This document shows positions 48,838 to 58,933 of a stretch of 64,000 bases of DNA, piece by piece. The position numbers were made by a program, and so were the translations under genes. Within the stretch, counting starts at the first letter, position 1. Every line of letters starts with the position of its first letter. A model generated the notes under the pieces. It saw nothing but the letters and a program-made list of their open reading frames with translations, ran no database searches and had not been told where the DNA came from. Source of the DNA: Tetragonia tetragonoides (lineage: Eukaryota > Streptophyta > Magnoliopsida > Caryophyllales > Aizoaceae); assembly GCA_038025085.1 (NCBI GenBank), contig CM076144.1, positions 34,315,501-34,379,500 of the forward strand, written 5' to 3'.

Positions 48838-50522
48838 GTTACTTTGTTGAAAGCCTTTCATATAGAAATTCGATCACATTTTGATCTGTCCAATACTAGT
48901 ACTTCATGCCAAAAAGTTCAGTTAAGATTTTTGAACAAATGTCAAGGAATCACAACTATGTTTACTCCTCTAAAATTTCTATTCGTATATACTGTATAAA
49001 GTTGCATAGAGTCGTGGTTGGGACATGTAACCATCATGTAAGCACCTTAGGTGTGATATAAGAGTGAGTAAGCTTAAGTGCACTAGTACATATGCATGGC
49101 ACAAATTATTACTCCAATAAAGAGAAAAAATAAATAAAATTCCAATTATAAGAACCATTTAATTTGCACATCACCTTTGTTGTCAAATAATAATTTTTTC
49201 ATTTTGTCCCTCTCAAAAAAAAATCATTTTGTCAAAGTAATCACATCTATCGTGTTTTATAGCCATAAAAATTTACTTAAAGCCAGGCTCCGAGAGGAAC
49301 CAAATCCTGGAATTTGTATTTGCATCTTTTGCACCGATACTGTATAGATCATCATTATTTTGAATAAGAAGTCTCATTGCTGAGTGTTGTTCATTCTTTT
49401 TTAAATCGCTTAATTCAATTTGATTAATCTCCATCGTCGAGAAGTTCCCAGAAAACTTCACGTCCTTGAGCTTTAATGTTAATCTTAATAAAATTTCTTA
49501 CGGTACTCATAGTGTCACCAATTCATCATTATTGGGTTAAAAGTCGACACCATATTTTCAAGTCGATTGCATCACAGATTTCAATCGAGGTTTGTACAAA
49601 AAAAAAAGAAAAAAAAGGAACGAATTATCAACAAAAAAAACTCAGCCGTCAATTAATACTCACATGAGTTTACAAATACTCCAGTTCACTCAAGCCCTAC
49701 TGTGTAAGAATCTTGTGAACCACTTTTTATCCATCTCCTATGCCCACTTCTTTACACGTGTGACACATCAAGTTTTAAATTTATTTTATTTTACTTATTA
49801 AATTGAGATGCATGACAAAACCGCGGACATCCATGATGTTGTTGGGATAGGGAGTGATACATAGAATGAAACAGATGATTCAGATTGGCCACATCGCGCA
49901 GGACCCTAGGAGTGGAGCTAAAGCCAAGGCCTTTTCACTTATCGGGTCACATTTGCAAGTGAATATATAAAAGCAGTCTTTAATCCCCATAGTCCATAGA
50001 AGCTAAAGATTCTGGGTAAGATGGATGAGTTTGATATTCCGAGCAAGGTGACCTAAAAGGCTAAAACGACAATGCAAGCAAGGTTCATCCTAACACTGTC
50101 ATCGATCACTACCTTCTGTTTTGTGTGGTGATACTGATGATGTCGTGCTCTGCCGTTGCTTTATTTTCATTCGTCTTTATTGCTGGTATAGGTTCCTGGT
50201 CCCCTGGAACTGCCAATTGATCTCACCACCCCAGATTCAACGTACTTTGATCTCCTGGTCAGTATACGTAACGATCAATGGCCGAGTTTAAACAAAAGTA
50301 CTTCAAGTGATCGATGATGTAGTGATGAAGAATTTTCTCAATATGCCCTCCAGGGACCAGCATGAATGAATTGAACTACTGGCCTGGAGAGTAACATTTC
50401 TTCTTTATTCTTGTAAAAAAGGTAGTATTTTTTATCACGCACGTAAGAACCAAGCTGATCGAATAACACAGTATGTTGAGATCGAATACATAGATAGTGA
50501 CTGGACAGCTAGCAGCGAAACT
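48838..50522. other. Intergenic, no gene seen
   Basis: AT-rich at first, more balanced after 49800. No recognisable coding frame or RNA gene on either strand. Confidence 0.5.
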
Positions 50523-50531
50523 GACAGGAAC

Positions 50532-50721
50532 GGATTTGGATCCTCTCCTACCCCATTTCCCGCATTTACGCATTTATACTTATGAATGCTTGCCACATGT
50601 TATTCTGAATACAAAAAAAAAAAAAAAAAAACGTAAAGTTAAATCTTTAACACATGGCAAGTATCTACAAGTGTAATGCGTAAATGTAGGAAATCGCGAG
50701 TATTGGAGAGGATCCAAATCC
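50532..50721. mobile_element. Mutator-type MITE upstream of the MLP gene
   Basis: A 190-bp near-palindromic element with terminal inverted repeats GGATTTGGATCCTCTCC and GGAGAGGATCCAAATCC. The arms stay complementary for about 80 bp (CGCATTTAC/GTAAATG, TTGCCACATGT/ACATGGCAA) around an A-run loop at about 50613-50631. A perfect 9-bp target duplication GACAGGAAC lies at 50523-50531 and 50722-50730; 9 bp is the Mutator superfamily length. Its transcript would fold as a hairpin. Confidence 0.9.
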
Positions 50722-50781
50722 GACAGGAACAAATTTGAGATGTAGCTAGCTAGGTACTACCAGCTAGCTGATCTTTTTCTA

Positions 50782-50787
50782 TATAAA
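50782..50787 (+). promoter_or_regulatory. TATA box of the MLP gene
   Basis: TATAAA inside CTATATAAAGCG, 79 bp before the start codon at 50866, which places transcription start near 50812-50820 and gives a short leader. It lies 61 bp downstream of the MITE's right end. Confidence 0.7.
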
Positions 50788-50865
50788 GCGCGTACTGTAC
50801 TCATAGTTAAGCATATAGTCATTGCGCGGTGCAATATACAATTAGTATACGTTATTGTAGAAAAT

Positions 50866-51470
50866 ATGGCTCAATTGCACAAGCTGGAGGGTGAAGTGGA
50901 GGTCAAGTGTTCTGCTGACAAGTTCTTCGGTATGTTTGCTGGGAAGCAGCACAACATACCCAATATTTGCTCAGACAAAGTTCCTAGTATTGAGGCACAT
51001 CAAGATGACTGGGTTAATGTTGGTTCTACCAGGAAATGGAACTATGTCTTAGGTACAAAGTACAATACATCATTTTTTTCTAATCTTCTATCTTTTCGCT
51101 TTTAAGTTTATTATAAACAAGGTAATTAATCATATACTCTAATGTCTCATTGTGATTGATCCAATAATAATGTTGCTACATATATATAACAGATGGAAAG
51201 TCGGAAGAAATATTGGAGAGGTTGGAGGCAATTGATGAGGAGAAGAAGATGATACATTTGGCGATGATCGATGGAGAGATACTGAAGACTCATTACAAGA
51301 CACTAGGATCGAAATTGCAGGCATTTCCAAAGGATGATAACTGTTGCTTGGTGAAATTAACTATTGAATATGAGAAGCTCATTGATGATGCCCCTGAACC
51401 TTATCAGCGGCTTAACTTAGGGCTTGCTGTGTTTAAAGACATTGGCTGTCACCTCGCCGATGCTAATTAG
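50866..51470 (+). CDS. Major latex protein-like, Bet v 1 fold
   Basis: Two exons, 50866-51052 and 51193-51470, encode 154 residues, the usual MLP length. The single intron splits a glycine/aspartate codon (VL-D-GK) at the conserved family position. MLP features include an LEGEVEVKCSADKFF opening, the GSTRKWNYVLDGK segment (a degenerate P-loop-like region), KTHYKTLGSKLQAFPK and the C-terminal helix with CLVKLTIEYEKL. The Bet v 1 fold makes a hydrophobic cavity; family members bind small hydrophobic ligands, are cytosolic or phloem-mobile, and respond to stress or defence signals. The ligand of this one is unknown. A TATA box and a MITE lie directly upstream, so the element may affect expression. 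Confidence 0.93.
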
Positions 51471-51831
51471 TAATTAGGGGTTGCTACGCCACCTAATTAA
51501 GCGATTAAGCATAACCCGGTCACTTGCTCCAGTGAAACGTTTATTAAGGAGTACAATAAAGGTGGATGTGATTTAAAATGCAAATTGTAGGGGTGTGTAA
51601 AACAATCTATGTTAAATTGTTTGTGTGTTTTGTGTTAATTTTCTATGTTAGAAAAGCATCTCATCATCAAACTCCATAAGCCTATTTCAGTATAATGAAA
51701 CATACAGATCAACAGAAAGTGCAAAGTTGGAAATCAGAGCATGCATGACTTATGACAATCTTACAGCAATACACAGCAAGAATAACATTATTCCTAAGCT
51801 TAGAATAAACATCTCCACTTCACATGTTAAT
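51471..51831. other. Short region between convergent MLP and secreted-protein genes
   Basis: Holds both 3' untranslated regions. The stretch 51771-51828 is repeated at 52851-52908 (see repeat entry). Confidence 0.6.
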
Positions 51832-52908
51832 TTAGTTCTGTGAATGAGAGTAACGACCCGAATTTTTGATTCTCGTCTTATCAGATGCCCACTTGTTGCC
51901 AACATACCAATCGTAATTGAAGAAAGGAAAAAATGGACTAAAGGCATTACTGCTGCACTTGGTGATGTCGCGGTTGAGATGACGAAGACCACAAGTGGAT
52001 TTGATATGCTCAAAATCGTTTCGGACATTATTGCTGTCGTCGTTGGAGTATGTATTTGTTAGCAATAATGTGTCGCAGAGCTTGTTTGAGAGTGTGGCAA
52101 AATCAACAGATTCACTCAGCCTATGGCAGCAAACTGAGCGAAGGAAACTACTCCTGCCCTTGTTCAGCATGAACCTCGTCGTACATTTTCGGAGAAATTT
52201 CTCATCAGATAATGGTCCTTCTTCGCCTGCTTGCCCAACCGAAAGCACGACAAACATGGCAAGGACGAGATACACCATCGTCGCCATTGTTGCACCTGCA
52301 CCACTCTTCTTGCTAATTAGGAGTATTATTGTTGCCATTTCCCTAATCTCGCTCCTTAATTACTTCTTTTATTTCAATGCAGTTTGGGATATACTGGCCC
52401 TGTGGGGATTGGTTTTGGTACCCGATTTATAGCCTACCCTGAATCTGCATGTACGCCATTATGCCGGCCAGACATGATTTGCTAATAATTTAAACTTATA
52501 AAATTATATATACATATAGCATACACATATGCAGATACGCTTGATCTGCAAATCTGATCAATTTGATATCTGCCAGCTGCTTCCGAAAACCCTCAATTTT
52601 CTATCAAAAAATAAAACTAGTCCTCATCAGTTGAGTGACTTGTGTAACCTGAATGATTATTTCAACAGGATAGCTAGTCATTTAGTAGCATGCATGATCC
52701 ATCCATCATTAATGTATTCTACAATTAAACTCTCAAGAAAATAATAGTATACTACAGAACTTTAGTCTTAAGCACGACCGTAAATACTACCCAGGCATAT
52801 AGTATTAGATTATCTTACATCAACATAAGTTTACCCGCAAATTGTGAATACACAGCAAGAATAACATTATTCCTAAGACTAAGATAAACATCTCCGCTTC
52901 ACATGTGA
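51771..52908. repeat. Dispersed direct duplication flanking the small secreted-protein gene
   Basis: About 58 bp beginning ACACAGCAAGAATAACATTA and ending in CTTCACATGT occurs at 51771-51828 and again at 52851-52908 with a few differences. In the first copy it is the 3' flank of the small secreted-protein gene. The second copy lies 1.08 kb away with no gene beside it, suggesting a lost tandem gene copy. The coordinates here cover both copies and the gene between them. Confidence 0.8.
51832..52338 (-). CDS. Small secreted Cys-rich protein, possibly prolamin-like
   Basis: An intronless 168-codon frame. A strongly hydrophobic stretch, MVYLVLAMFVVLSVGQA (residues 21-37), followed by acidic GEEGP looks like a cleaved signal peptide. 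Methionines at 1, 18 and 21 are possible starts; M18 or M21 gives the more typical signal peptide, while M1 is the longest. Six cysteines at 52, 70, 71, 88, 116 and 128 follow a C...CC...C...C...C order. That order, a central CC and the preceding short helix-like segments recall the plant prolamin-like (ECA1/EC1-type) secreted proteins of reproductive tissue, but I cannot confirm the family. The tail after Cys128 is rich in Phe, Lys and Ser without a domain. No partner gene is evident nearby. It could instead be a lineage-specific orphan. Confidence 0.6.
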   Translation of the reverse strand: MATIILLISKKSGAGATMATMVYLVLAMFVVLSVGQAGEEGPLSDEKFLRKCTTRFMLNKGRSSFLRSVCCHRLSESVDFATLSNKLCDTLLLTNTYSNDDSNNVRNDFEHIKSTCGLRHLNRDITKCSSNAFSPFFPFFNYDWYVGNKWASDKTRIKNSGRYSHSQN

Positions 52909-55213
52909 AGGAGATATAGGTTTGCACCTTCAGTAATTTCTGCCAGTGTACACGGGAATATAGCCTGCTGGGAAAAATTTAGGAAACAATTATGAATATA
53001 AACAGAAGATAGATAGACACAAACCTAGAACATGGAAGTTGAAAATTGGTAACAACATAGCTGCACCGAACATTATAGTGTCAATATTTGCAAGAAATCT
53101 TGTTGTTTTTTTTTTCCCTTTCCAATGTAAGCTTGCTACACCTAGGCCCACCCCCACCCCACGGCCTCATAATTCGGGCGGTTTGAAATGGGCCTCCACT
53201 TCCACTGCCCTCCACCCCAAAACGCTGTGGCCAGGACCAGAACTCCCCCCCCCCCCTAACCCCCAAATCAAGGAATTATATACTCATATGACTGTATGAG
53301 GGACCACTGGGTGTGATCACTGTCAAGTAGCCTGATAACCAAAAAGGCAATTGCATCTTGGTTAATAGAGGAGATTCTAAACATTGGGGCTGTTTACAAC
53401 CAACTCAAATCTCGGTTTTTTTTTGCTAGTAACTCAAATTTTCAGTTAGGCTAAAGCTCTGGTACACTTTCTGGCCCATGATGTGTGTCTCTTAAGCAAT
53501 CTCACCAGCATTCCTCTTTCACATGCTGTCACAAAGGCATATGTATACCACAAGCAGAAGCTATGTCATGTCATGCATGACTCATCTGAAACATAGACCT
53601 TTATGTTCATTACTTAATCACCAGTAAAATTTGTAGCAAGAGAGCTAAATCTCGGTTGCAAAAGCTTTAACCAAATGTCACTCAAAAGAGGTCAGACAAC
53701 CCAACAAAATCAGGAACATAAACTCCACTGATGAGGAAGAAAAATACTGGCATTCATGGAAGATTGACAGGAAAAGTACCCCGTGGTGGATCACTCTTTC
53801 ACACTCTCCTGTCTATGTACAAATCACCTCAAAGCCAGATGTTGCTATACTTTATAGTAGGAGCGAAGCCATTCAGTTTATGTTCACATCTAAGACCCCG
53901 AAATAAAAGGATATATTGGATAAGAATGACATGAGTTTGCAAGCATGAAGAATGCATTTCAAAGCAGCAACGAACAGAGGACAAAATAAATGGAGACTTC
54001 AGCACAAAACAAGCATCCCATACAAGGATTAGATGGGAAATTTAGATGATAATACTGACTACAGACCAGAGTAATACTGAATCCTGTCAAAAGAAAGTCC
54101 AGTCTAAATTACTTACTTTTCAAAGGGACAAGAAATCAATATCCACAATCAGTGCATGTTACTTCAGACATAAATATGAAAACAATAAATAAATTTGTGC
54201 CGTAAATTTGCCATAGTAACCTAGACAGCACATTGAAAACCACCATAACAGAAGGCAATACTAATGTGCTCCTACCAAATAGTCAGCTGCCTTGGAACAC
54301 ATACTCACATAGTGAGCTTTAACTGACAGGATCAACAAATGAAGGCATGACAAACGAGCAAATGATAATGTAACAAGTAACTGTACCCCCTGTTAAGACA
54401 GAATGGATAAAAGTTATGGACAAAGAAAAATTTATGGTGAAGTATATCACTGCTAAGTAGCTCACTTGTATTTTTATGGAGTGAAAGTAGCTCACCTATT
54501 TCTTTAAATGAAAGTAAGCTATTACCTCACCACCTTCAAAATATATTTAGGGAGGTAGCCCTGTCTAAATATAACAGAATGGTTACATGCCTCTCATTTC
54601 AAATCCACTCTCTAGTTCAATCTCCCTGTCTGCATGATCCCTTTAATTACCCATATTATTCCAGTTTTCTTATCCTATCACAGTTAGGAGTTTATAATCT
54701 GCCAATATAATTTATCCCCTACTCTCTTAACTCTCGATTATCTGTCATCTCATCTCACTGTACAAGAATTACAGCCATGCTGTAGAACAGGTTCACTGAC
54801 AATTCACATTCGGTGTGATACAAAACTCAATGTTTACAGCCCAAAAGTTTTGGCATTATGGAATGGCCACTTTTAACTCCCATTAACCTAACTCAAACTA
54901 ACCTCACTCAAATCAACCTCACTCAAATCCGAATCTAACCAAGCTGATTACCATCTCTCATCTCAAGTCCACAATTAAAGAAATTTAAACTCAACCCAAA
55001 CAGTTTCTCTCACAAAATTGCAACTTCATCAATTATTCAGTCAAAAAACATCAACTAAGCCACTAAGGTGCAAATGCAATGTTGAAAACAATCATCAAGT
55101 AACTATAAAGTTTAACAACATATGATCAACACAAATTCAAAATCAATCACAATCCCAATAGAACTTGAAAAGAATTACAAACTCCAAAGAACAGCATACC
55201 TCTGACACACAAC
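52909..55213. other. Intergenic, no gene seen
   Basis: AT-rich DNA with one GC-rich island at about 53140-53270 that includes a poly(C) run near 53246-53258. No supported coding frame; the 3' flank of the isopropylmalate isomerase gene lies at its right end. Confidence 0.5.
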
Positions 55214-55999
55214 TTAAGCAGCTGCAGATGGTATCATTCCAGCCTTCCGGGCATAAGCGAAAATGCCACCAGCTTCAATGACAGGGCCAGCATCCCCAAT
55301 AGGCTTCAATTGGTACTCCTTCCCAGTGGTATGATTAATCAACTTATTCTCCGCAATCTCAATGGTAGCCACATCCCCAGTACTAAACTCATCACAAATC
55401 CTCACCTCAGAATCAAAAGGATAAACCTCTCCAGTTGACACTGAATTCCTAAAGAAAATCCTAGCATATGATTCTGCCACAATGGCTTTAGTCCCAGCAG
55501 CTCCCAAAGCCACAGGGGCATGTTCCCTTGAAGACCCACATCCAAAATTGGCACCAGCTATGATAATTGAATACTTGGTTTGGTACTCATTTTCCTCAAC
55601 AAAACGAACTTCGTATGAACTGGGTAATCCAATAAGTGCATATGAGCCAAGTTTTTTGTACTCTTCAGGGTTTGAAGGGACCAAAGTGAGGTACTCAGCT
55701 GGGATGATTTGGTCAGTGTCAATGTTGTCACCCACGACGTAACAGAGGCCATGGAATGTGGTGGTGGTGGTTGATGATGAGGGAGATGGGGTGGCATTGA
55801 TTGGGTTTAGAGAAGATGATCTGATGGTATGAGATGAGGTTGTTGTGGTGAGAATTTGAGTGGGGCATTTCGTCGAATAGGTGGTGGGCACCTTAAGAAA
55901 TGAAGGGGATTGAATACTAAGAGAGGGTTTTTGGTGAGAGGGGAGAGTTGGGTTGATGGAGGAGAATATGCGTATTGTGGTTGGAGCCGCCATTGCCAT
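55214..55999 (-). CDS. 3-isopropylmalate dehydratase small subunit, plastidial
   Basis: Intronless, 261 residues. Together with the large subunit it forms isopropylmalate isomerase, which interconverts 2- and 3-isopropylmalate in leucine synthesis; in some plants related small subunits serve methionine chain elongation. The first about 75 residues are Ser/Thr-rich with few acids, a chloroplast transit peptide. The mature part has the aconitase-C swivel fold: GDNIDTDQIIPAEYL, the substrate-recognition region LVPSNPEEYKKLGSYALIGL, the signature GANFGCGSSREHAPVAL and the C-terminal GPVIEAGGIFAYARKAG. Start: ATG at 55999-55997, followed by a second in-frame ATG two codons on. Lack of introns matches the family as known in Arabidopsis. 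A GA repeat (CT on the transcript) at 56009-56053 begins 9 bp upstream of the start. Confidence 0.96.
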   Translation of the reverse strand: MAMAAPTTIRIFSSINPTLPSHQKPSLSIQSPSFLKVPTTYSTKCPTQILTTTTSSHTIRSSSLNPINATPSPSSSTTTTTFHGLCYVVGDNIDTDQIIPAEYLTLVPSNPEEYKKLGSYALIGLPSSYEVRFVEENEYQTKYSIIIAGANFGCGSSREHAPVALGAAGTKAIVAESYARIFFRNSVSTGEVYPFDSEVRICDEFSTGDVATIEIAENKLINHTTGKEYQLKPIGDAGPVIEAGGIFAYARKAGMIPSAAA

Positions 56000-56008
56000 G
56001 GTATGGAG

Positions 56009-56009
56009 G

Positions 56010-56053
<44 letters not shown>
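56009..56053 (-). repeat. GA/CT microsatellite in the leader of the isopropylmalate isomerase gene
   Basis: An uninterrupted GA dinucleotide run of about 44 bp on the plus strand, read as CT in the transcript, directly upstream of the start codon. Confidence 0.85.
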
Positions 56054-56056
<3 letters not shown>

Positions 56057-56212
56057 TGTAATTTGGTTGGTTAAGCAGAAACTAAAAGGGCCGGCTCAGC
56101 TCATGGGGAGAATGAATGATGGGTAGGTAGACCGTAGACGCCCAGAGATGGCTCCAGAATCCGGGCATAATTAGCATGACCCGACATTCACATGAATCAC
56201 ATCCCTCGCACC

Positions 56213-56523
56213 CGTAGACCTGGCAAACGGGTCGGTCAGGTCGGGTTTCGGTCGATCAAATACGGGTCGGGTTAAATATAGATCGGGTTAAATACGGGTC
56301 GAATACATCAGGTCAAATACGGGTTCGGTTTCGGGTTACCCAACGGGTTTGACAAATATTGTCTCACAACGTTCGGGTCGGGTTCGGGTCGGGCCATTTC
56401 GGTCTCGGGTCAAAATGGGTCGGGTCATTTCGGGTTTGAATCTTGTCGGGTCGGGTTCGGACGGGTCTGTGGCGGGTCGGGTTCGGGTCGGTTATCGAGT
56501 CGGGTCAGTTTTTGCCAGCTCTA
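56213..56523. mobile_element. hAT-like element filled with CGGGTCGGGTT motifs
   Basis: Ends GTAGACCTGGCAAACGGGTC (left) and GTAGAGCTGGCAAAAACTGA (right, reverse complement) are inverted over about 14 bp. Flanking 8-mers CTCGCACC (56205-56212) and CTCGCACG (56524-56531) match at 7 of 8. The interior is almost entirely degenerate CGGGTCGGGTT-type units in one orientation. No transposase. This fits a hAT MITE with expanded subterminal motifs. Confidence 0.65.
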
Positions 56524-56544
56524 CTCGCACGTCAAGGAGCAAGT

Positions 56545-56772
56545 ACGGACACAAATGAACGGGACTGGGCCTGACCTCGGTCGAACATGGCACGACACAA
56601 TAAAAAAATATAATATACAAAAAAAGTTTGGGCATGACACAGGCACGAGTACAACCTGGACGTATGGCACGACACAATACGAAACACACTAACTATAAGC
56701 ACGACACGACACAACAATATAGCAAATCACGAATGCATGACAGGAGCACGTCACATGCACGACACATGGCAC
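56545..56772. repeat. Cluster of GGCACGACAC motifs
   Basis: GGCACGACAC, GCACGACACGACAC, GGGCATGACAC and related words recur about every 20-30 bp. The composition resembles the subterminal repeats of plant hAT relics, but I did not find matching ends. Confidence 0.45.
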
Positions 56773-56779
56773 ACCTACA

Positions 56780-57240
56780 ATATCATTAGCTAAAACAGGC
56801 TTCAAATCCGAATATGCTTCATCAAAGTATTGAAATTGCATCTCTTGAACCCAACCCACGTTTTCGAGCCAATCCGCTGCTATATTCGCCTCTCGATAAG
56901 TATGCTCAATATGATCTGCCAGCCTACTTCTCTAATGAGTACTCGACATGTCTTAACAATGAAAATTACAGGGTTATGGCGAGTCGTTTCCTGTTTCATC
57001 AAGCTCGCCACCACTTCTGAGGCAATCTTAATGCAGCGTTGCTTAATTATTAACTCTTTTGTCATTGTCAAGCCATGCAGCGTTGCTTAATTATTAACTC
57101 TTTTGTCATTGTCAAGCCACGCATCAAAGCTAGAATTTCTGCACGAGTTACAATACAAATCCCATATTCTTTTGCAAAAGCTTTAAGGAACCTCCCATGG
57201 TTTTCACGCCAGATCCCTCCCCCTTCCACAATGCCAATAC
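56780..57240 (-). pseudogene. LINE-type RNase H domain remnant
   Basis: Minus-strand translation in pieces gives GGGIWRENHGRFLKAFAKEY, TRAEILALMRGL and, in another frame, REANIAADWL followed by a VGWVQEMQFQYFDEAYSDL-like end. These are the strand, helix and ANxAADxLA motifs of the RNase H domain at the C terminus of plant non-LTR retrotransposon polyproteins. Reading frame is broken by a 44-bp tandem duplication (57031-57074 and 57075-57118) and other indels, so it is dead. Confidence 0.75.
57031..57118. repeat. Perfect 44-bp tandem duplication
   Basis: The 44-bp unit beginning ATGCAGCGTTGCTTAATTAT is present twice in direct succession with no differences, which implies a recent event. It lies inside the RNase H remnant and breaks its frame because 44 is not a multiple of three. 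Confidence 0.95.
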
Positions 57241-57799
57241 TACCTTTTGAATCTCAAATTATTGACGCAATTTTTTGTCTAAACGGGGCTAGCGTGAGCA
57301 CTACTGATGGATGGTGAAAGGTCGTTGACAACACTGTTCTGTCTTTTGACTGTGGGGGCACACTCTTTACCGTCCGCCAACCTCTCACTAGTCACTGGTG
57401 ACCGTCGCTCAACCCCCACTCGCCGAAATCGCAAAACCAGTTGCCACCCTCTAGCGCACCAACAACGATGGACCAGACATAATTCTAACTCATATAATAA
57501 AAAAGAGAGAACAAAAAGATTTCAAATTGAGTAGAAAATGGAAAATTGAATTGTTAGTATAACTTTTATGTTGAATTAAATTACGTGATTCAATTTTGTT
57601 TGTAGGATGAACTATGAACATAGAAAAGGGATTAGAGTGGAGGAAGGGAGAGGTTGCATTTCAAATAAAAAGAGTATTTCAATTTTCAGGAGATATTGAA
57701 AAGAAAAAAAAAATTACGTTTAGTAAATGAGTATTTACGTTAAACAGTTCCGATTCTAATTGAAAATGTTTATTGTCAATCGAACGGAAAAAAAAAAAA
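57241..57799. other. Intergenic between LINE remnant and first eL15-like copy
   Basis: No gene. The left part may continue the degraded LINE upstream of its RNase H domain, but no motif is clear. Confidence 0.45.
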
Positions 57800-58185
57800 C
57801 TCAATTCATAGTCCGTATCCCCGACTCCGTGGTAAAAAAGAAAAATAAAAGAAAGAATTTTGGAGTTTATTATTGGGCTATAAGCGAGTTGGTCTATTAT
57901 GGGCCGGATAAACAACACAAAACGATACAAGGGTTTTTGGTTTCCATCCACTACAAAAACCCTCAGATCTTCTCATTCCTCCTTGAAACCAGAGTAGTCT
58001 CACCAGCTCCCTCTCCGAAGCAACAACAACAACAGACAGCCATGGGTATAACCATATAGGCTATAACTACAAAAATTCATTCGGTTTTATGTTTGGGTGG
58101 TTATCAACAATTGTCTCACTTGATTACGATTATGTTATGTTATGTTATGTTATCAGTAAACCCATTTAATTTTGTCGGTAGTTTG
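57800..58185 (+). pseudogene. Extra copy 1 of the eL15 promoter and first exon
   Basis: Shares with the working eL15 start the CGAGTTGGTCTATTATGGGC-like promoter block, AGGGTTTTTG, CAGATCTTC, GAAACC and the exon end GCCATGGGTA, with ATG at 58042-58044 followed by G and the donor GTATAA. No coding exon follows directly. It is closer to copy 2 than to the working copy. It could be a dead fragment or an alternative promoter splicing to the exon at 60625. Confidence 0.65.
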
Positions 58186-58195
58186 CCCACCCTTA

Positions 58196-58665
58196 CTTCG
58201 TAGTCCATATTCCGTTTTAGGAGTAAAAAAGAGGAACGGAAGAAAAAGGAAATATAAAAGAAAGAAGACATTGAGACTTATTATTAAGCAACGCGAGCTG
58301 GTCAATTATGGGCGGATAATTAAAACCAATAAGCGAAATACAAATAGCCCAAAGATCATATGCTAAGGGTTTTTGTTTCCTCAACTACAAAAACCCCTAT
58401 GAGGCCAGATCCCCTCATCCTCTCGAAACCCTATTAGGAGTAATCTCAACTTTCTTCGCGGCAACAACAATAAAAGTCGGCCATTGGTATAACCTAACCA
58501 TAACAGTCAGTCATGGGTATAACCTCACCACGGTAGCCAGAAAAGCCATGGGTAGGTACTCTCTCTTTTTAACATTATATTTAGGTGGTCATGAATAATT
58601 GACCCACTTGATTATGATTCTTTAAATTTTATTGTGTTATATATGAGTAAAACCCCATTGATTGT
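58196..58665 (+). pseudogene. Extra copy 2 of the eL15 promoter and first exon
   Basis: Aligns with copy 1 across its length (AGTCCATATTCCG, AAAAGAAAGAA, GAGCTGGTCAATTATGGGCG, AGGGTTTTTGTTTCC, CGAAACCCTA, then the start module and the following intron-like TTGATTATGATT). The start module itself is repeated: GCCATTGGTATAACC, GTCATGGGTATAACC and GCCATGGGTAGGT, with ATG at 58513-58515 and 58548-58550, each followed by G and a GT donor. Confidence 0.65.
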
Positions 58666-58933
58666 CTTACTAGTGAGGATTGGACAACGGTTTATGTAGG
58701 TTGATCCAGTGTAATAATTAATTATATGCAAAAAAAATTAACTTTAAATGAAAAAATGAAATAAAAAGACAAAACAGAATTATATATAGTAGTTTGATGT
58801 TACCGTACATTCGATTACAATGCATAGTACTATTACAACTTCCAAGTCAACCTATAATAATTACTAATAATAATATAAACCAGCCCAAAAAAGGGTTTTT
58901 CTGTTGCGATCGCCATCTGTTAACCATTTTCTT

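Noticed and set aside
51995..52432. A 145-codon plus-strand frame opposite the secreted-protein gene
   Set aside because: It is the antisense shadow of the minus-strand frame, which has a signal peptide and ordered cysteines.
53140..53270. GC-rich island with poly(C)
   Set aside because: No coding frame or transposon ends; left as composition only.
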